From the NCBI GenBank assembly GCA_944331815.1, contig CALVIQ010000016.1:1-14511 (forward strand): a stretch of DNA of 14,511 nucleotides, given 5' to 3'. Within the stretch, counting starts at the first letter, position 1; each line of letters opens with the position of its first letter. The notes beneath the pieces were generated by a model. The model worked only from the letters and a program-made list of their open reading frames with translations. It ran no database searches and had not been told where the DNA came from. Below, one piece after another: positions 7,040 through 14,279 of this stretch. Source of the DNA: an uncultured Bacilli bacterium (GTDB lineage: Bacteria; Bacillota_I; Bacilli_A; RF39; UBA660). Both the position numbers and the translations under genes were made by a program.

Positions 7040-8461
7040 ATGTTAAAATTTTCTGGTAAAATTGTTCAATTTGGATTTGGAGCAGTTGGTAAAAGTTTTT
7101 ATGAAAAAATAAGAGAAGAAATACAATTTAAAAATAATGATTATTTTGTTATTACCGCTAATAAAGATGAATATATTCCTTATATAAATTTAGGAGGTAT
7201 TACAACTAATTTTTATGTTTATGAAGTAACTAAAGAAAATTATCAAGAAATATTTAGCCAATTTTTAACTGATGGTGATATATTAATTGATTTTGCTGAT
7301 ACAGTAGGAACAAAAGATATATGTAAATGGTGTATTGATAATAATATAATGTATCTTAATACAGGTGAAGCAGATTGGCCAGATAATTGGTATAGCATAT
7401 TTGAAGAAAATATTAAAAAAAACAAATTGAAAAAAGAATGTCATCCAAAATATCCTATTGTATTGCACCATGGAAATAATCCGGGATTAGTATCACATTT
7501 TGTTAAACTAGGATTAGAATATATCGTTAATAAACAATTTAAACATAATAAATATTTTAAACAATTAACAAAAGATAATAAATTTAATTTATTATCCTAT
7601 GAATTAAATGTTAAGATGATTCACGTTAATGATATAGATTTACAAAATATAAAAGAAGATTTTAAAAATGAAAAATTAGTTAGTACTTGGTGTGTTGATT
7701 CATTCTTTTTTGAATTATTAAGTGAAGCCACGCAAAATATTGGAACTTATGAAAAAAATATTAATCAAGATGAATGTAATTTGTTAGATTATACTAAAGG
7801 TTTTGTTGAATATAAAAAACTAGCACTCGATATGAAATGTAAAACATATTATTCAAATGGTTATTTTGAAGGTTACTTGGTTCCTCATGAAGAAACTATT
7901 ACGATTGCTAATAGTTTGGAAGTAAAAGATAATGATAAACTTATTTATCGGCCATCAGTTATGTTTATTTATTCTCCTTGTCTTTTGGCTAATCAATATC
8001 TAATTAATTCTAAAACAAATTTAGAAAATGAAAATATAGTAAGAGGGCATATCTATCCTAATGAATGGGAAATCGTTTATGAAGATAAAATAAAGGATGG
8101 AACAGAATATGTTGGTGTATTAATAATTGGTGATAAATTTGATCCTGTTTGGGTAGGTAATCGTATTGAATTATCTTATTTATATCGTAAAAAAAATTCA
8201 TACTTTCAAACACCTACTATTACTCCAGTAGCTATGTCAGCTTTATCAGCTTTATGTTGGATGATAAAAAATAAAGAAAAAGGTGGAATATATTTTCCTG
8301 ATGATATAAAAGATTATAAATATATAGTTAAGAAAGCAGAAAAATATATATCAAAAACAATTTATAAAACAATAGATAAACAAGAATTAGAAAAAGCGTT
8401 AAATATTGATATTAATAATTTGCAATCTAATTATTTTTATGTAAAAAAAAAGAATAACTGA
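7040..8461 (+). CDS. hss: Homospermidine synthase (saccharopine dehydrogenase-like fold)
   Basis: A 473-aa NAD-dependent enzyme that in characterised members makes sym-homospermidine from two putrescines, or from putrescine and spermidine; the Blastochloris viridis enzyme has a similar length (~477 aa). The Rossmann motif is G12-F-G-A-V-G17. Compared from memory with the B. viridis protein, matching blocks are GEADW (E110), GNNPGLVSHFVK (N146/N147), STW217CVDSFFFE225 (the tryptophan that holds substrate by cation-pi contact, and its neighbouring glutamate), and PHEETITIA (E285). The C-terminal TPTITPVAMSALSALCWMI also matches. All expected active-site acids therefore seem present. Carboxyspermidine dehydrogenase belongs to a related but shorter family. 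No Shine-Dalgarno is visible before ATG 7040; translation probably couples to the upstream gene, whose stop ends one base earlier. Confidence 0.87.
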   Translation: MLKFSGKIVQFGFGAVGKSFYEKIREEIQFKNNDYFVITANKDEYIPYINLGGITTNFYVYEVTKENYQEIFSQFLTDGDILIDFADTVGTKDICKWCIDNNIMYLNTGEADWPDNWYSIFEENIKKNKLKKECHPKYPIVLHHGNNPGLVSHFVKLGLEYIVNKQFKHNKYFKQLTKDNKFNLLSYELNVKMIHVNDIDLQNIKEDFKNEKLVSTWCVDSFFFELLSEATQNIGTYEKNINQDECNLLDYTKGFVEYKKLALDMKCKTYYSNGYFEGYLVPHEETITIANSLEVKDNDKLIYRPSVMFIYSPCLLANQYLINSKTNLENENIVRGHIYPNEWEIVYEDKIKDGTEYVGVLIIGDKFDPVWVGNRIELSYLYRKKNSYFQTPTITPVAMSALSALCWMIKNKEKGGIYFPDDIKDYKYIVKKAEKYISKTIYKTIDKQELEKALNIDINNLQSNYFYVKKKNN

Positions 8462-8474
8462 ATATTCTTTTTTT
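8443..8474. terminator. Bidirectional terminator between convergent genes
   Basis: An A-run plus GAATA (8445-8456) pairs perfectly with TATTC plus a T-run (8463-8474) around a 6-nt loop that contains the TGA stop of the homospermidine synthase. The A/T runs on both sides allow it to work in both directions. The TAA of the minus-strand gene starts immediately beyond it. Confidence 0.85.
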
Positions 8475-10626
8475 AGTGACCACCGCCACCGCCTCCGCCG
8501 CCTCGGCCGCCGCCACCATAAAATGAACTGCCAAACCTACTACTATTAGAAATAGATCTTGCTGTATTTGTAGCACTTCTAAAGGAACGTCCAGCATATC
8601 TAAAGTTAGTAGAACAGTAATATCTATTACTTAAGATAGGGCTATTAGTAATATCAGGGCAATTTACTTCTAATGCTTTAATTACTTTTTCTGAAATACC
8701 AAAAGCAGTTGCATAAACTAAATATTTTTCCCAAAGCGGTAATTCAATTATTGTTTTATCTTTCATTAAAGTATTACTATTTAAGAAATTATATAAAGCA
8801 TACCATTTAGCTTGTTCATTAGATCCAAATTGAGTTAATAAGACATAATTTTTAGAATTTCTTTTTAAGATGATTGCACTTATAATGAAAGATATCCCTA
8901 ATATAAACAAAGAACCAAAAGCAAGGTCAAATCTTGTATTATAAATAATTAAATTACCTATTATTAATATAAGTAAAGAAATAATTATATACATCGTACC
9001 GGTAGAATTATATTTGTTTTTAACATATTTATAATCAGAAACTTGGAAATATTTTTGATTGATTCCGATATTAACAATAGATAAATCAACAGAACGAACA
9101 AAACTATTTGTGCTATCATAATTTTTAGCTACTTTTTCTTGGAAATCTTTCATTGTTACTGTGTTATTATAGGCATATTTAACAATTAAATTGAAATAAT
9201 TTTTTTCGTTTTCTGAAAGATCATCTAATTTTTTACCATTTTTATTATATTTTTCTTCGATAACCGTTTGATCCACAGTTAAATTCTGATTAGTTAAATT
9301 AGTTTGATTCGTTATTTGTGGATTTATTATATATCTATTATTTATTAAAGTTGGAATGTATAAAATATTGATATTAATATTATCTGAAGTCCATTTTTTA
9401 TAATCAACAATTTTAGTTAATTCAATATATCCTTTTCTTACTAAGTTTAACATAATAGCAGAGTAAACATCCCCCATATCAACTTTTTTATTTTTCTTGC
9501 AAAATGCTAAAGTTGCTGCAAAGTAAGGATCTAAATCACTTGGAATATCTCTAAAATATTGTATTTCCATTTCTGGTTTATAAAAGTTATATTTCTTTTT
9601 AATTTTTTTATTTTTATTAATTGTTGAACATAAGATTATTATTGAAATTAAAGATGTAATTGTTAAGAAAATAATTTTTTTGCTTTTATATTCTTTTGGT
9701 AAATTATCATATTCTATCATTGCTTGTTTAGCTTCTTCTAAATATGTTTCATGTGAATAAACATTATTTGGAGCGTATTCTGTAAATATATGTTTATCTT
9801 CATTAAAAGAAAGTAAAGAAAATTCCAAATATTTATTATATGGCTTGAATTTTAAATCATCACTATCTAAATTAAAGATAAATGTATGATACCCAGGGTT
9901 AATATCATCTGATTCAGTAAATTCAAATGTATGAGAATCAGTACCATAAGTATGGGCTAAATAATTATTTTCTTTTGGCATATCTTTATCAGGTATTAAA
10001 ATTTGACCATTAAAAGATTTTAAATATTTAATTGTATCTTCTGAATACATTGAAATATATAATTCTGAAACATCACTATATTTTAAAGAAGCATTGTGCA
10101 TAATATATTGTAATTCAAATGTTACTTCTTCACGATATAAACCATTAATATAGAAGAAAACAGCTTCATAATCTGCTAAGCTTTCATTATATGGTCCTTT
10201 GCTATGATACCATTTAAAAGGTCCATATTTAGAACTTGTATAATCACTATCGTCCCAATATAGTTTTGGACTTTCCTCATAAATTATCTCTGTTCCATCG
10301 GAACTAATTTGTTTTACAGATATAACATCATAATCTACTTTTAAACCATCAACATAATCTTCTGGTAAATCACGCCATAATTCCCAAAATGGATTATTAA
10401 TTGAAGCAGCGTGGATATCATAGGTTAATCTTTCAGTAACTAAAATATCACCACCATAATCTTTTTCATCTAAAACGATTGCTTTATAATCAACATCGGT
10501 TATTCTAGCATAATCATTTGGACCAGTACTTTCTTCCATACTTGTTGCTACATAATTAAAAATTAGTGGTAAAGTATAAATTAATATAAGTAAAATTAAA
10601 AAAAATACTCCCGAGTTCTTTTTCAT
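8473..10626 (-). CDS. DUF2207 domain membrane protein with glycine-rich tail
   Basis: A 717-aa predicted membrane protein of the DUF2207 family (YciQ-like); molecular function is unknown. Order: an N-terminal hydrophobic segment (~7-27) that inserts or exports the chain; a large extracytoplasmic beta domain (~40-290) including VTERLTYDI and the FWELWRDLP block; a transmembrane helix (~316-334); a cytoplasmic part with RDIPSDLDPYFAATLAF and GDVYSAIMLNLVRKGYIEL, the recognisable DUF2207 core; two more helices (~545-563 and ~570-590); a soluble segment with KWYALYNFL and LPLWEKYLVYATAFGI; and an Arg/Ser-rich region ending in a Gly tail (RGGGGGGGGH). Such Gly-rich ends are typical of this family. 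The minus-strand start is preceded by a weak GGGA. It stands alone, convergent with the polyamine operon. Confidence 0.88.
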   Translation of the reverse strand: MKKNSGVFFLILLILIYTLPLIFNYVATSMEESTGPNDYARITDVDYKAIVLDEKDYGGDILVTERLTYDIHAASINNPFWELWRDLPEDYVDGLKVDYDVISVKQISSDGTEIIYEESPKLYWDDSDYTSSKYGPFKWYHSKGPYNESLADYEAVFFYINGLYREEVTFELQYIMHNASLKYSDVSELYISMYSEDTIKYLKSFNGQILIPDKDMPKENNYLAHTYGTDSHTFEFTESDDINPGYHTFIFNLDSDDLKFKPYNKYLEFSLLSFNEDKHIFTEYAPNNVYSHETYLEEAKQAMIEYDNLPKEYKSKKIIFLTITSLISIIILCSTINKNKKIKKKYNFYKPEMEIQYFRDIPSDLDPYFAATLAFCKKNKKVDMGDVYSAIMLNLVRKGYIELTKIVDYKKWTSDNININILYIPTLINNRYIINPQITNQTNLTNQNLTVDQTVIEEKYNKNGKKLDDLSENEKNYFNLIVKYAYNNTVTMKDFQEKVAKNYDSTNSFVRSVDLSIVNIGINQKYFQVSDYKYVKNKYNSTGTMYIIISLLILIIGNLIIYNTRFDLAFGSLFILGISFIISAIILKRNSKNYVLLTQFGSNEQAKWYALYNFLNSNTLMKDKTIIELPLWEKYLVYATAFGISEKVIKALEVNCPDITNSPILSNRYYCSTNFRYAGRSFRSATNTARSISNSSRFGSSFYGGGGRGGGGGGGGH

Positions 10627-10648
10627 TTTATCCCAACTTTCTAATTAT

Positions 10649-10676
10649 ATTATACATTATATATTTTCTATTGCAA
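10649..10676 (-). promoter_or_regulatory. Promoter of the DUF2207 gene
   Basis: On the minus strand TTGCAA (10676-10671) is followed after 16 nt by TATAAT (10654-10649). The -10 ends 22 nt before the ATG, again predicting a leader of roughly 16 nt. Confidence 0.65.
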
Positions 10677-10699
10677 ATATAATTCTCAAAATAAATTTA

Positions 10700-10731
10700 A
10701 TTTATGATATAATTAATAAAGGTGATTTTAT
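10700..10731 (+). repeat. Copy 1 of a 32-bp direct repeat carrying promoter and RBS
   Basis: These 32 bases are identical to 11254-11285. They contain an extended -10 TGATATAAT (10705-10713) and an AAAGGTGAT ribosome binding site. In copy 2 the repeat runs into the ATG of the methyltransferase gene; here the same place reads ATA (10730-10732), so no gene starts. It looks like a duplicated and abandoned gene start. Confidence 0.85.
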
Positions 10732-10754
10732 ATCTGCAAATTTTAAATATTGAA

Positions 10755-10782
10755 TTGACTTTTAAATTTTTTTAGATAAAAT
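10755..10782 (+). promoter_or_regulatory. Probable promoter of the 137-aa orphan gene
   Basis: TTGACT (10755-10760), a 16-nt spacer, then TAAAAT (10777-10782), ending 22 nt before the ATG at 10805. The extended -10 in the upstream repeat copy could add transcription from about 10720. Confidence 0.55.
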
Positions 10783-10804
10783 GAATTAATAATTAGGAGA
10801 TAAA

Positions 10805-11218
10805 ATGAAAATATTAAAAAAAATAAAATTAAATAACACAAATTATTATGCCGTAATTGAATTAGAATATAAGCAATTAGAAAGTAATTTTCCAGTATTA
10901 CGTCTTAAAAATTACAAAGATGATTATTGGGATGGCGGTGATTGTTCTATTTTAATCGAAAAAATTGAAGAAAATTACTCATTAAAAAAAGCACAGCAAT
11001 ATGATAATAATATTTCTTACATGGCTGATATTGTATACATATATGATAGAATGCCTTTTATAAGTGGTGTAAAAGAAATTATTTTTTCTAATAATATGGC
11101 AGTTGAGGAATCATATATTTCAAAAGAAGAAATTGAAAAATATATTAAAGAATTTAATGTGAAAATGAATTATAATGATAATTTTAAATTAAGTGATTAT
11201 CGAACCTGGAAATTTTAA
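10805..11218 (+). CDS. Hypothetical 137-aa protein
   Basis: I do not recognise a family. It is a small soluble protein without signal peptide or membrane helix. It is rich in Lys, Glu, Asn and aromatic residues, with segments YYAVIELEYKQ, a central DDYWDGGDCSILIEKIEE, MADIVYIYDRMPFISGVKEI, and a C-terminal helix ISKEEIEKYIKEF followed by SDYRTWKF. The alternating strands suggest a compact alpha+beta fold. AGGAG at 10795-10799 sets the start. It has its own promoter and a terminator, and lies between two identical 32-bp promoter/RBS copies, which suggests that it entered or was duplicated into the front of the methyltransferase gene. Codon use resembles the neighbours, so there is no compositional sign of transfer. 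Confidence 0.75.
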   Translation: MKILKKIKLNNTNYYAVIELEYKQLESNFPVLRLKNYKDDYWDGGDCSILIEKIEENYSLKKAQQYDNNISYMADIVYIYDRMPFISGVKEIIFSNNMAVEESYISKEEIEKYIKEFNVKMNYNDNFKLSDYRTWKF

Positions 11219-11231
11219 TAATATCTATATT

Positions 11232-11257
11232 AGGGGATTTAAAATTCCCTTTTATTT
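11232..11257 (+). terminator. Terminator of the orphan gene
   Basis: AGGGGATT (11232-11239) pairs with AATTCCCT (11243-11250) with one G-T wobble and a short loop, followed by TTTATTT. The T-rich tail runs into repeat copy 2. Confidence 0.75.
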
Positions 11258-11285
11258 ATGATATAATTAATAAAGGTGATTTTAT
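11254..11285 (+). repeat. Copy 2 of the 32-bp direct repeat, working promoter and RBS
   Basis: Identical to 10700-10731. The extended -10 TGATATAAT (11259-11267) ends only 16 nt before the ATG at 11284, and AAAGGTG (11272-11278) is the ribosome binding site. The transcription start should fall inside or just before the Shine-Dalgarno, making the mRNA almost leaderless. Confidence 0.85.
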
Positions 11286-12156
11286 GTTGTTAAGTAATGA
11301 ATGGACTGATTATGAGTGTTTAAGTGCTGGTAATGGAGAAAAATTAGAAAGATGGGGAAATGTAATTTTAAGAAGACCTGATCCTCAAGCAATGTGGCCT
11401 ATTAAAAATAGTAATTTATGGAATAATATAAATGCTTTTTATCATCGTTCTAATAAAGGTGGAGGTTATTGGGAATATAAAAAACAATTACCTGATCATT
11501 GGATAATAAAATATAAAGATCTAAAGTTTAAAGTAAGCCCTACTAATTTTAAACATACTGGTTTATTTCCTGAACAAGCAGCTAATTGGGATTTTTCAAT
11601 TAATAAAATAAAAAATAGTAAAAGAAAAATTAAAGTTTTAAATTTATTTGCTTATACAGGTGGTGCAACTATGGCAGCAAGTTATGCAGGAGCTGATGTT
11701 GTTCATGTTGATGCATCTAAAGGTATGGTTGAATGGGCAAAAGAAAATATGAAATTATGTGGATTAGAAAATAATAAAATAAGATTTATTGTAGATGATT
11801 GCTTAAAATTTGTACAAAGAGAATTTAGAAGGGGAAATAAATATGATGTAATTATTATGGATCCTCCAAGTTATGGAAGAGGCCCTAATGGTGAAATGTG
11901 GAAATTTGAAGACAATTTATATAACTTAATCAATGAATGTTTAAAAATATTAAGTGACGAACCATTATTTTTCTTAATTAATGCTTATACAACTGGCATA
12001 TCAAGTACAGTTTTATATAATATTTTAAAAACTACTTTAGAAAGTAAATATAAAGGAAAAGTTACCGCTGGAGAAATTGGTTTACCTATCAAAGATAATA
12101 ATTTAGTTTTACCTTGTGGTATATATGGAAGATGGGAAAATGAAGATACTATATGA
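11284..12156 (+). CDS. Class I SAM-dependent methyltransferase, RlmI/RlmK-like
   Basis: A 290-aa methyltransferase of the COG1092 group, whose known members methylate 23S rRNA (RlmI on cytosine C5, the RlmK half of RlmKL on guanine N7). The N-terminus has a conserved DYECLSAGNGEKLERWG...ILRRPDPQAMWP segment; the PUA RNA-binding domain of RlmI is absent. SAM motif I is N120-L-F-A-Y-T-G-G127; motif IV is D193-P-P-S-Y-G198, the catalytic DPPxY of amino- and cytosine-methylating families. There is no clear cysteine close to motif IV, so an m5C mechanism is not shown. The exact target is unknown. The start follows AAAGGTGAT in the repeat. Its end overlaps the pseudouridine synthase by 17 bp, making an RNA-modification pair. 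Confidence 0.87.
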   Translation: MLLSNEWTDYECLSAGNGEKLERWGNVILRRPDPQAMWPIKNSNLWNNINAFYHRSNKGGGYWEYKKQLPDHWIIKYKDLKFKVSPTNFKHTGLFPEQAANWDFSINKIKNSKRKIKVLNLFAYTGGATMAASYAGADVVHVDASKGMVEWAKENMKLCGLENNKIRFIVDDCLKFVQREFRRGNKYDVIIMDPPSYGRGPNGEMWKFEDNLYNLINECLKILSDEPLFFLINAYTTGISSTVLYNILKTTLESKYKGKVTAGEIGLPIKDNNLVLPCGIYGRWENEDTI

Positions 12157-12781
12157 AGATAATCATTTATTAGTAGTTGTAAAACCAGTTAATGTTCCAG
12201 TTTGTGAAGATGAATCTAAAGATGAAGATTTATTAAATATGTTAAAAAAGTATTTAAAAGAAAAATATAATAAACCTGGGAATGTTTATTTAGGATTAGT
12301 TCATAGATTAGATAGACCTGTAAGTGGTGTTATGGTATTTGCTAAAACTAGTAAAGCAGCCTCAAGATTAAGTGAACAAATAAGATTGAATAAGTTAAAA
12401 AAAGAATATCACGCTATAGTTATTGGTAAAGTTGATAAAGGTATCTATAAAGATAATTTATTAAAAGATAAAAAAACAAATATAACTAAAGTAGATAAAA
12501 ATGGAAAAGAATCAATTTTAGAATATGAATTAATAAAATATGTTAATAATTATTCATTAGTCAAAATTAATTTAAAAACAGGAAGATCACATCAAATAAG
12601 AGTTCAGTTTTCATATCATAATCATCCATTAGTAGGTGATAATAAATATAATAAGATAGAAGTAAAAAAAATACCTGTTTGTTTATTTGCTAATAAATTA
12701 ACATTTTATCATCCAATAACAAAGGAAGAATTAGTTTTTGAAGAACCATTACCTAATTATTATCCGTGGAATTTATTTTAG
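12140..12781 (+). CDS. RluA-family RNA pseudouridine synthase
   Basis: A 213-aa pseudouridine synthase that isomerises uridine in rRNA or tRNA. It opens with ILYEDNHLLVVVKP, the usual first catalytic-domain strand. The catalytic motif is H55-R-L-D58-R-P-V-S-G, with D58 the nucleophile; motif III is LKTGRSHQIRVQFSYHNHPLVGDNKY. There is no S4 domain, as in RluA and other short members, so the target site cannot be named. The start at 12140 was preferred to an in-frame ATG at 12116 because the conserved fold begins at MKILYEDN; a weak GGGA at 12134-12137 precedes it. Translation probably couples to the overlapping methyltransferase. Confidence 0.9.
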   Translation: MKILYEDNHLLVVVKPVNVPVCEDESKDEDLLNMLKKYLKEKYNKPGNVYLGLVHRLDRPVSGVMVFAKTSKAASRLSEQIRLNKLKKEYHAIVIGKVDKGIYKDNLLKDKKTNITKVDKNGKESILEYELIKYVNNYSLVKINLKTGRSHQIRVQFSYHNHPLVGDNKYNKIEVKKIPVCLFANKLTFYHPITKEELVFEEPLPNYYPWNLF

Positions 12782-12803
12782 ACACAAAAGTGTCTAATTT
12801 TTT
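12778..12803 (+). terminator. Terminator of the RNA-modification operon
   Basis: TTAGACAC (12778-12785) pairs perfectly with GTGTCTAA (12790-12797) around an AAAA loop, followed by six T. It includes the stop codon of the pseudouridine synthase. Confidence 0.9.
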
Positions 12804-12840
12804 AATATTTGACAAAATAACTTTAAATAAAATTTATTTA

Positions 12841-12849
12841 TGGTAAAAT
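12841..12849 (+). promoter_or_regulatory. Extended -10 promoter of the deacetylase gene
   Basis: TGGTAAAAT (12841-12849) is an extended -10 ending 18 nt before ATG 12868. A consensus TTGACA at 12809-12814 is 29 nt upstream, too far to pair with this -10. Confidence 0.55.
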
Positions 12850-12867
12850 AGTTACTTGAGGTATATT

Positions 12868-14235
12868 ATGAAAAAAGTAGTTATTATAGGTGCTATAAGT
12901 TTTATTATTTTATTTTATTTATTTACTTTAAAAATTAATATAACTGTGGATAGTGATAATGTTAAAGTATTTGATAGTCATAATGAAGATGTATCAAGCT
13001 GTTTAGAAGATATATTTGGTTTTTGCTTGTTCAAATTACCAGTTAATATAGAAGGTAATGTTGATACTAATGTAATTGGTAATTATAAAATTAAATATGA
13101 ATCAAAAATATTATTTAAAAATAAAAAAATAGAAAAAGAAATAAAAGTTTATGATGATGAACCTCCAGTTATTACTGTGGATAAAGATGTAATTGAGTCT
13201 TGCCCAAATAAAAACGGTGATATTACATATAAAGCTGTGGATAATTATGATAATGATATAACTGACAAAGTAACTAAAGAAATAATTGGTAAAAAATATG
13301 TTTTGAAAGTTAGTGATAGTTCAAATAATGAAACTATTTTAGAAATACCGATAGAGTATAAAGATGATAAAAAGCCAACAATAAAATTAAAAGGTTCTAG
13401 TGTTATTTATTTAAAAGTAGGTGAAAAGTATAATGAATTTGGTTATACTGCTACTGATAATTGTTTGGGTGATATAACTAATAGAGTGAAGATAAGTGGT
13501 AGTGTTGATAGCAATAAAGAAGGAAAATATACTATAACATATTCAGTATTTGATGATTTAAATAATACAACAAAAATTACTAGAACAGTTTATGTATATA
13601 ATAAAAATCCTGATATTCCAGTAGGAAATAAAGTTATTTATTTAACTTTTGATGATGGCCCAAGTAGTTATACCAATACTTTATTAGATACATTAAAAAA
13701 ATATAATGTAAAGGCTACATTTTTTGTAACTAGTAATGGAAGTGATTCGACAATTAAAAGAGCTTATCGAGAAGGTCATAGTATTGGTATTCATAGTTAT
13801 AGTCATAAATATAATGAAATATATAAAAGTGAAGAAGCATTTTTTAAAGATGTAGATAAAGTTAATAATAGAATTAAAAGAATAACTGGAGAGTATAGTC
13901 AAATTTTAAGATTTGCTGGTGGTAGTTCTAATACTGTAAGCAGATTCAATAAAGGAATAATGACTAGATTATCTAAAGAAGTCGAATTAAAAGGTTATAA
14001 GTATTTTGATTGGAATGTATCAGCTGGTGACACAGTTACAAAGGATACAAATAAAATTGCTAATAATGTTATAAAGAGCTTAAGAAAAGGAAATAATGTA
14101 GTATTACAACATGATACTAATTATGGAAGCGTTAAAGCAGTAGAACAAATAATTAAATATGGATTATCCCATGGTTATGTATTTGCTTCATTAGATATAA
14201 CAAGTCCAACAGTACATCATGGTATTAATAATTAG
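12868..14235 (+). CDS. Membrane-anchored polysaccharide (peptidoglycan) deacetylase
   Basis: A 455-aa protein that probably removes N-acetyl groups from wall polysaccharide outside the membrane, as PgdA-type enzymes do to resist lysozyme. An N-terminal hydrophobic anchor (~4-20) is followed by a spacer and two Ig-like domains (~100-166 and ~169-245; the second is DUF5011-like, with VGEKYNEFGYTATD). The NodB deacetylase domain covers ~253-450: TFD262D263GPS (catalytic base and metal aspartate), H309-SYS-H313 (metal histidines), R348-F-A-G-G-S (motif 3, with Ala where Pro is usual), DWNVSAGD, and LQH415D. A complete metal site is therefore present. The start at 12868 follows GAGGT (12858-12862); the upstream in-frame TTG lies before this site and was not used. 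It has its own promoter and terminator and precedes a wall-amidase remnant. Confidence 0.9.
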   Translation: MKKVVIIGAISFIILFYLFTLKINITVDSDNVKVFDSHNEDVSSCLEDIFGFCLFKLPVNIEGNVDTNVIGNYKIKYESKILFKNKKIEKEIKVYDDEPPVITVDKDVIESCPNKNGDITYKAVDNYDNDITDKVTKEIIGKKYVLKVSDSSNNETILEIPIEYKDDKKPTIKLKGSSVIYLKVGEKYNEFGYTATDNCLGDITNRVKISGSVDSNKEGKYTITYSVFDDLNNTTKITRTVYVYNKNPDIPVGNKVIYLTFDDGPSSYTNTLLDTLKKYNVKATFFVTSNGSDSTIKRAYREGHSIGIHSYSHKYNEIYKSEEAFFKDVDKVNNRIKRITGEYSQILRFAGGSSNTVSRFNKGIMTRLSKEVELKGYKYFDWNVSAGDTVTKDTNKIANNVIKSLRKGNNVVLQHDTNYGSVKAVEQIIKYGLSHGYVFASLDITSPTVHHGINN

Positions 14236-14255
14236 TAGATTTATCTACTTTTTTT
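14234..14255 (+). terminator. Terminator of the deacetylase gene
   Basis: AGTAGA (14234-14239) pairs with TCTACT (14244-14249) around TTTA, followed by a run of T to 14255. It begins within the stop codon of the deacetylase. Confidence 0.82.
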
Positions 14256-14279
14256 CATATATTTAAATAGGTGAAATAT

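Noticed and set aside
7243..7471. Two overlapping minus-strand frames inside the homospermidine synthase gene
   Set aside because: They are antisense to a well-conserved coding region, with no ribosome binding site or recognisable product.
12809..12814. Consensus TTGACA before the deacetylase gene
   Set aside because: No -10 box lies 16-18 nt downstream; the best -10 is 29 nt away. It probably occurs by chance, or as an additional weak element.
13693..13902. Minus-strand frame of 69 codons inside the deacetylase gene
   Set aside because: It lies opposite the catalytic domain, has a low-complexity Ile/Phe/Ser composition and has no initiation signals.
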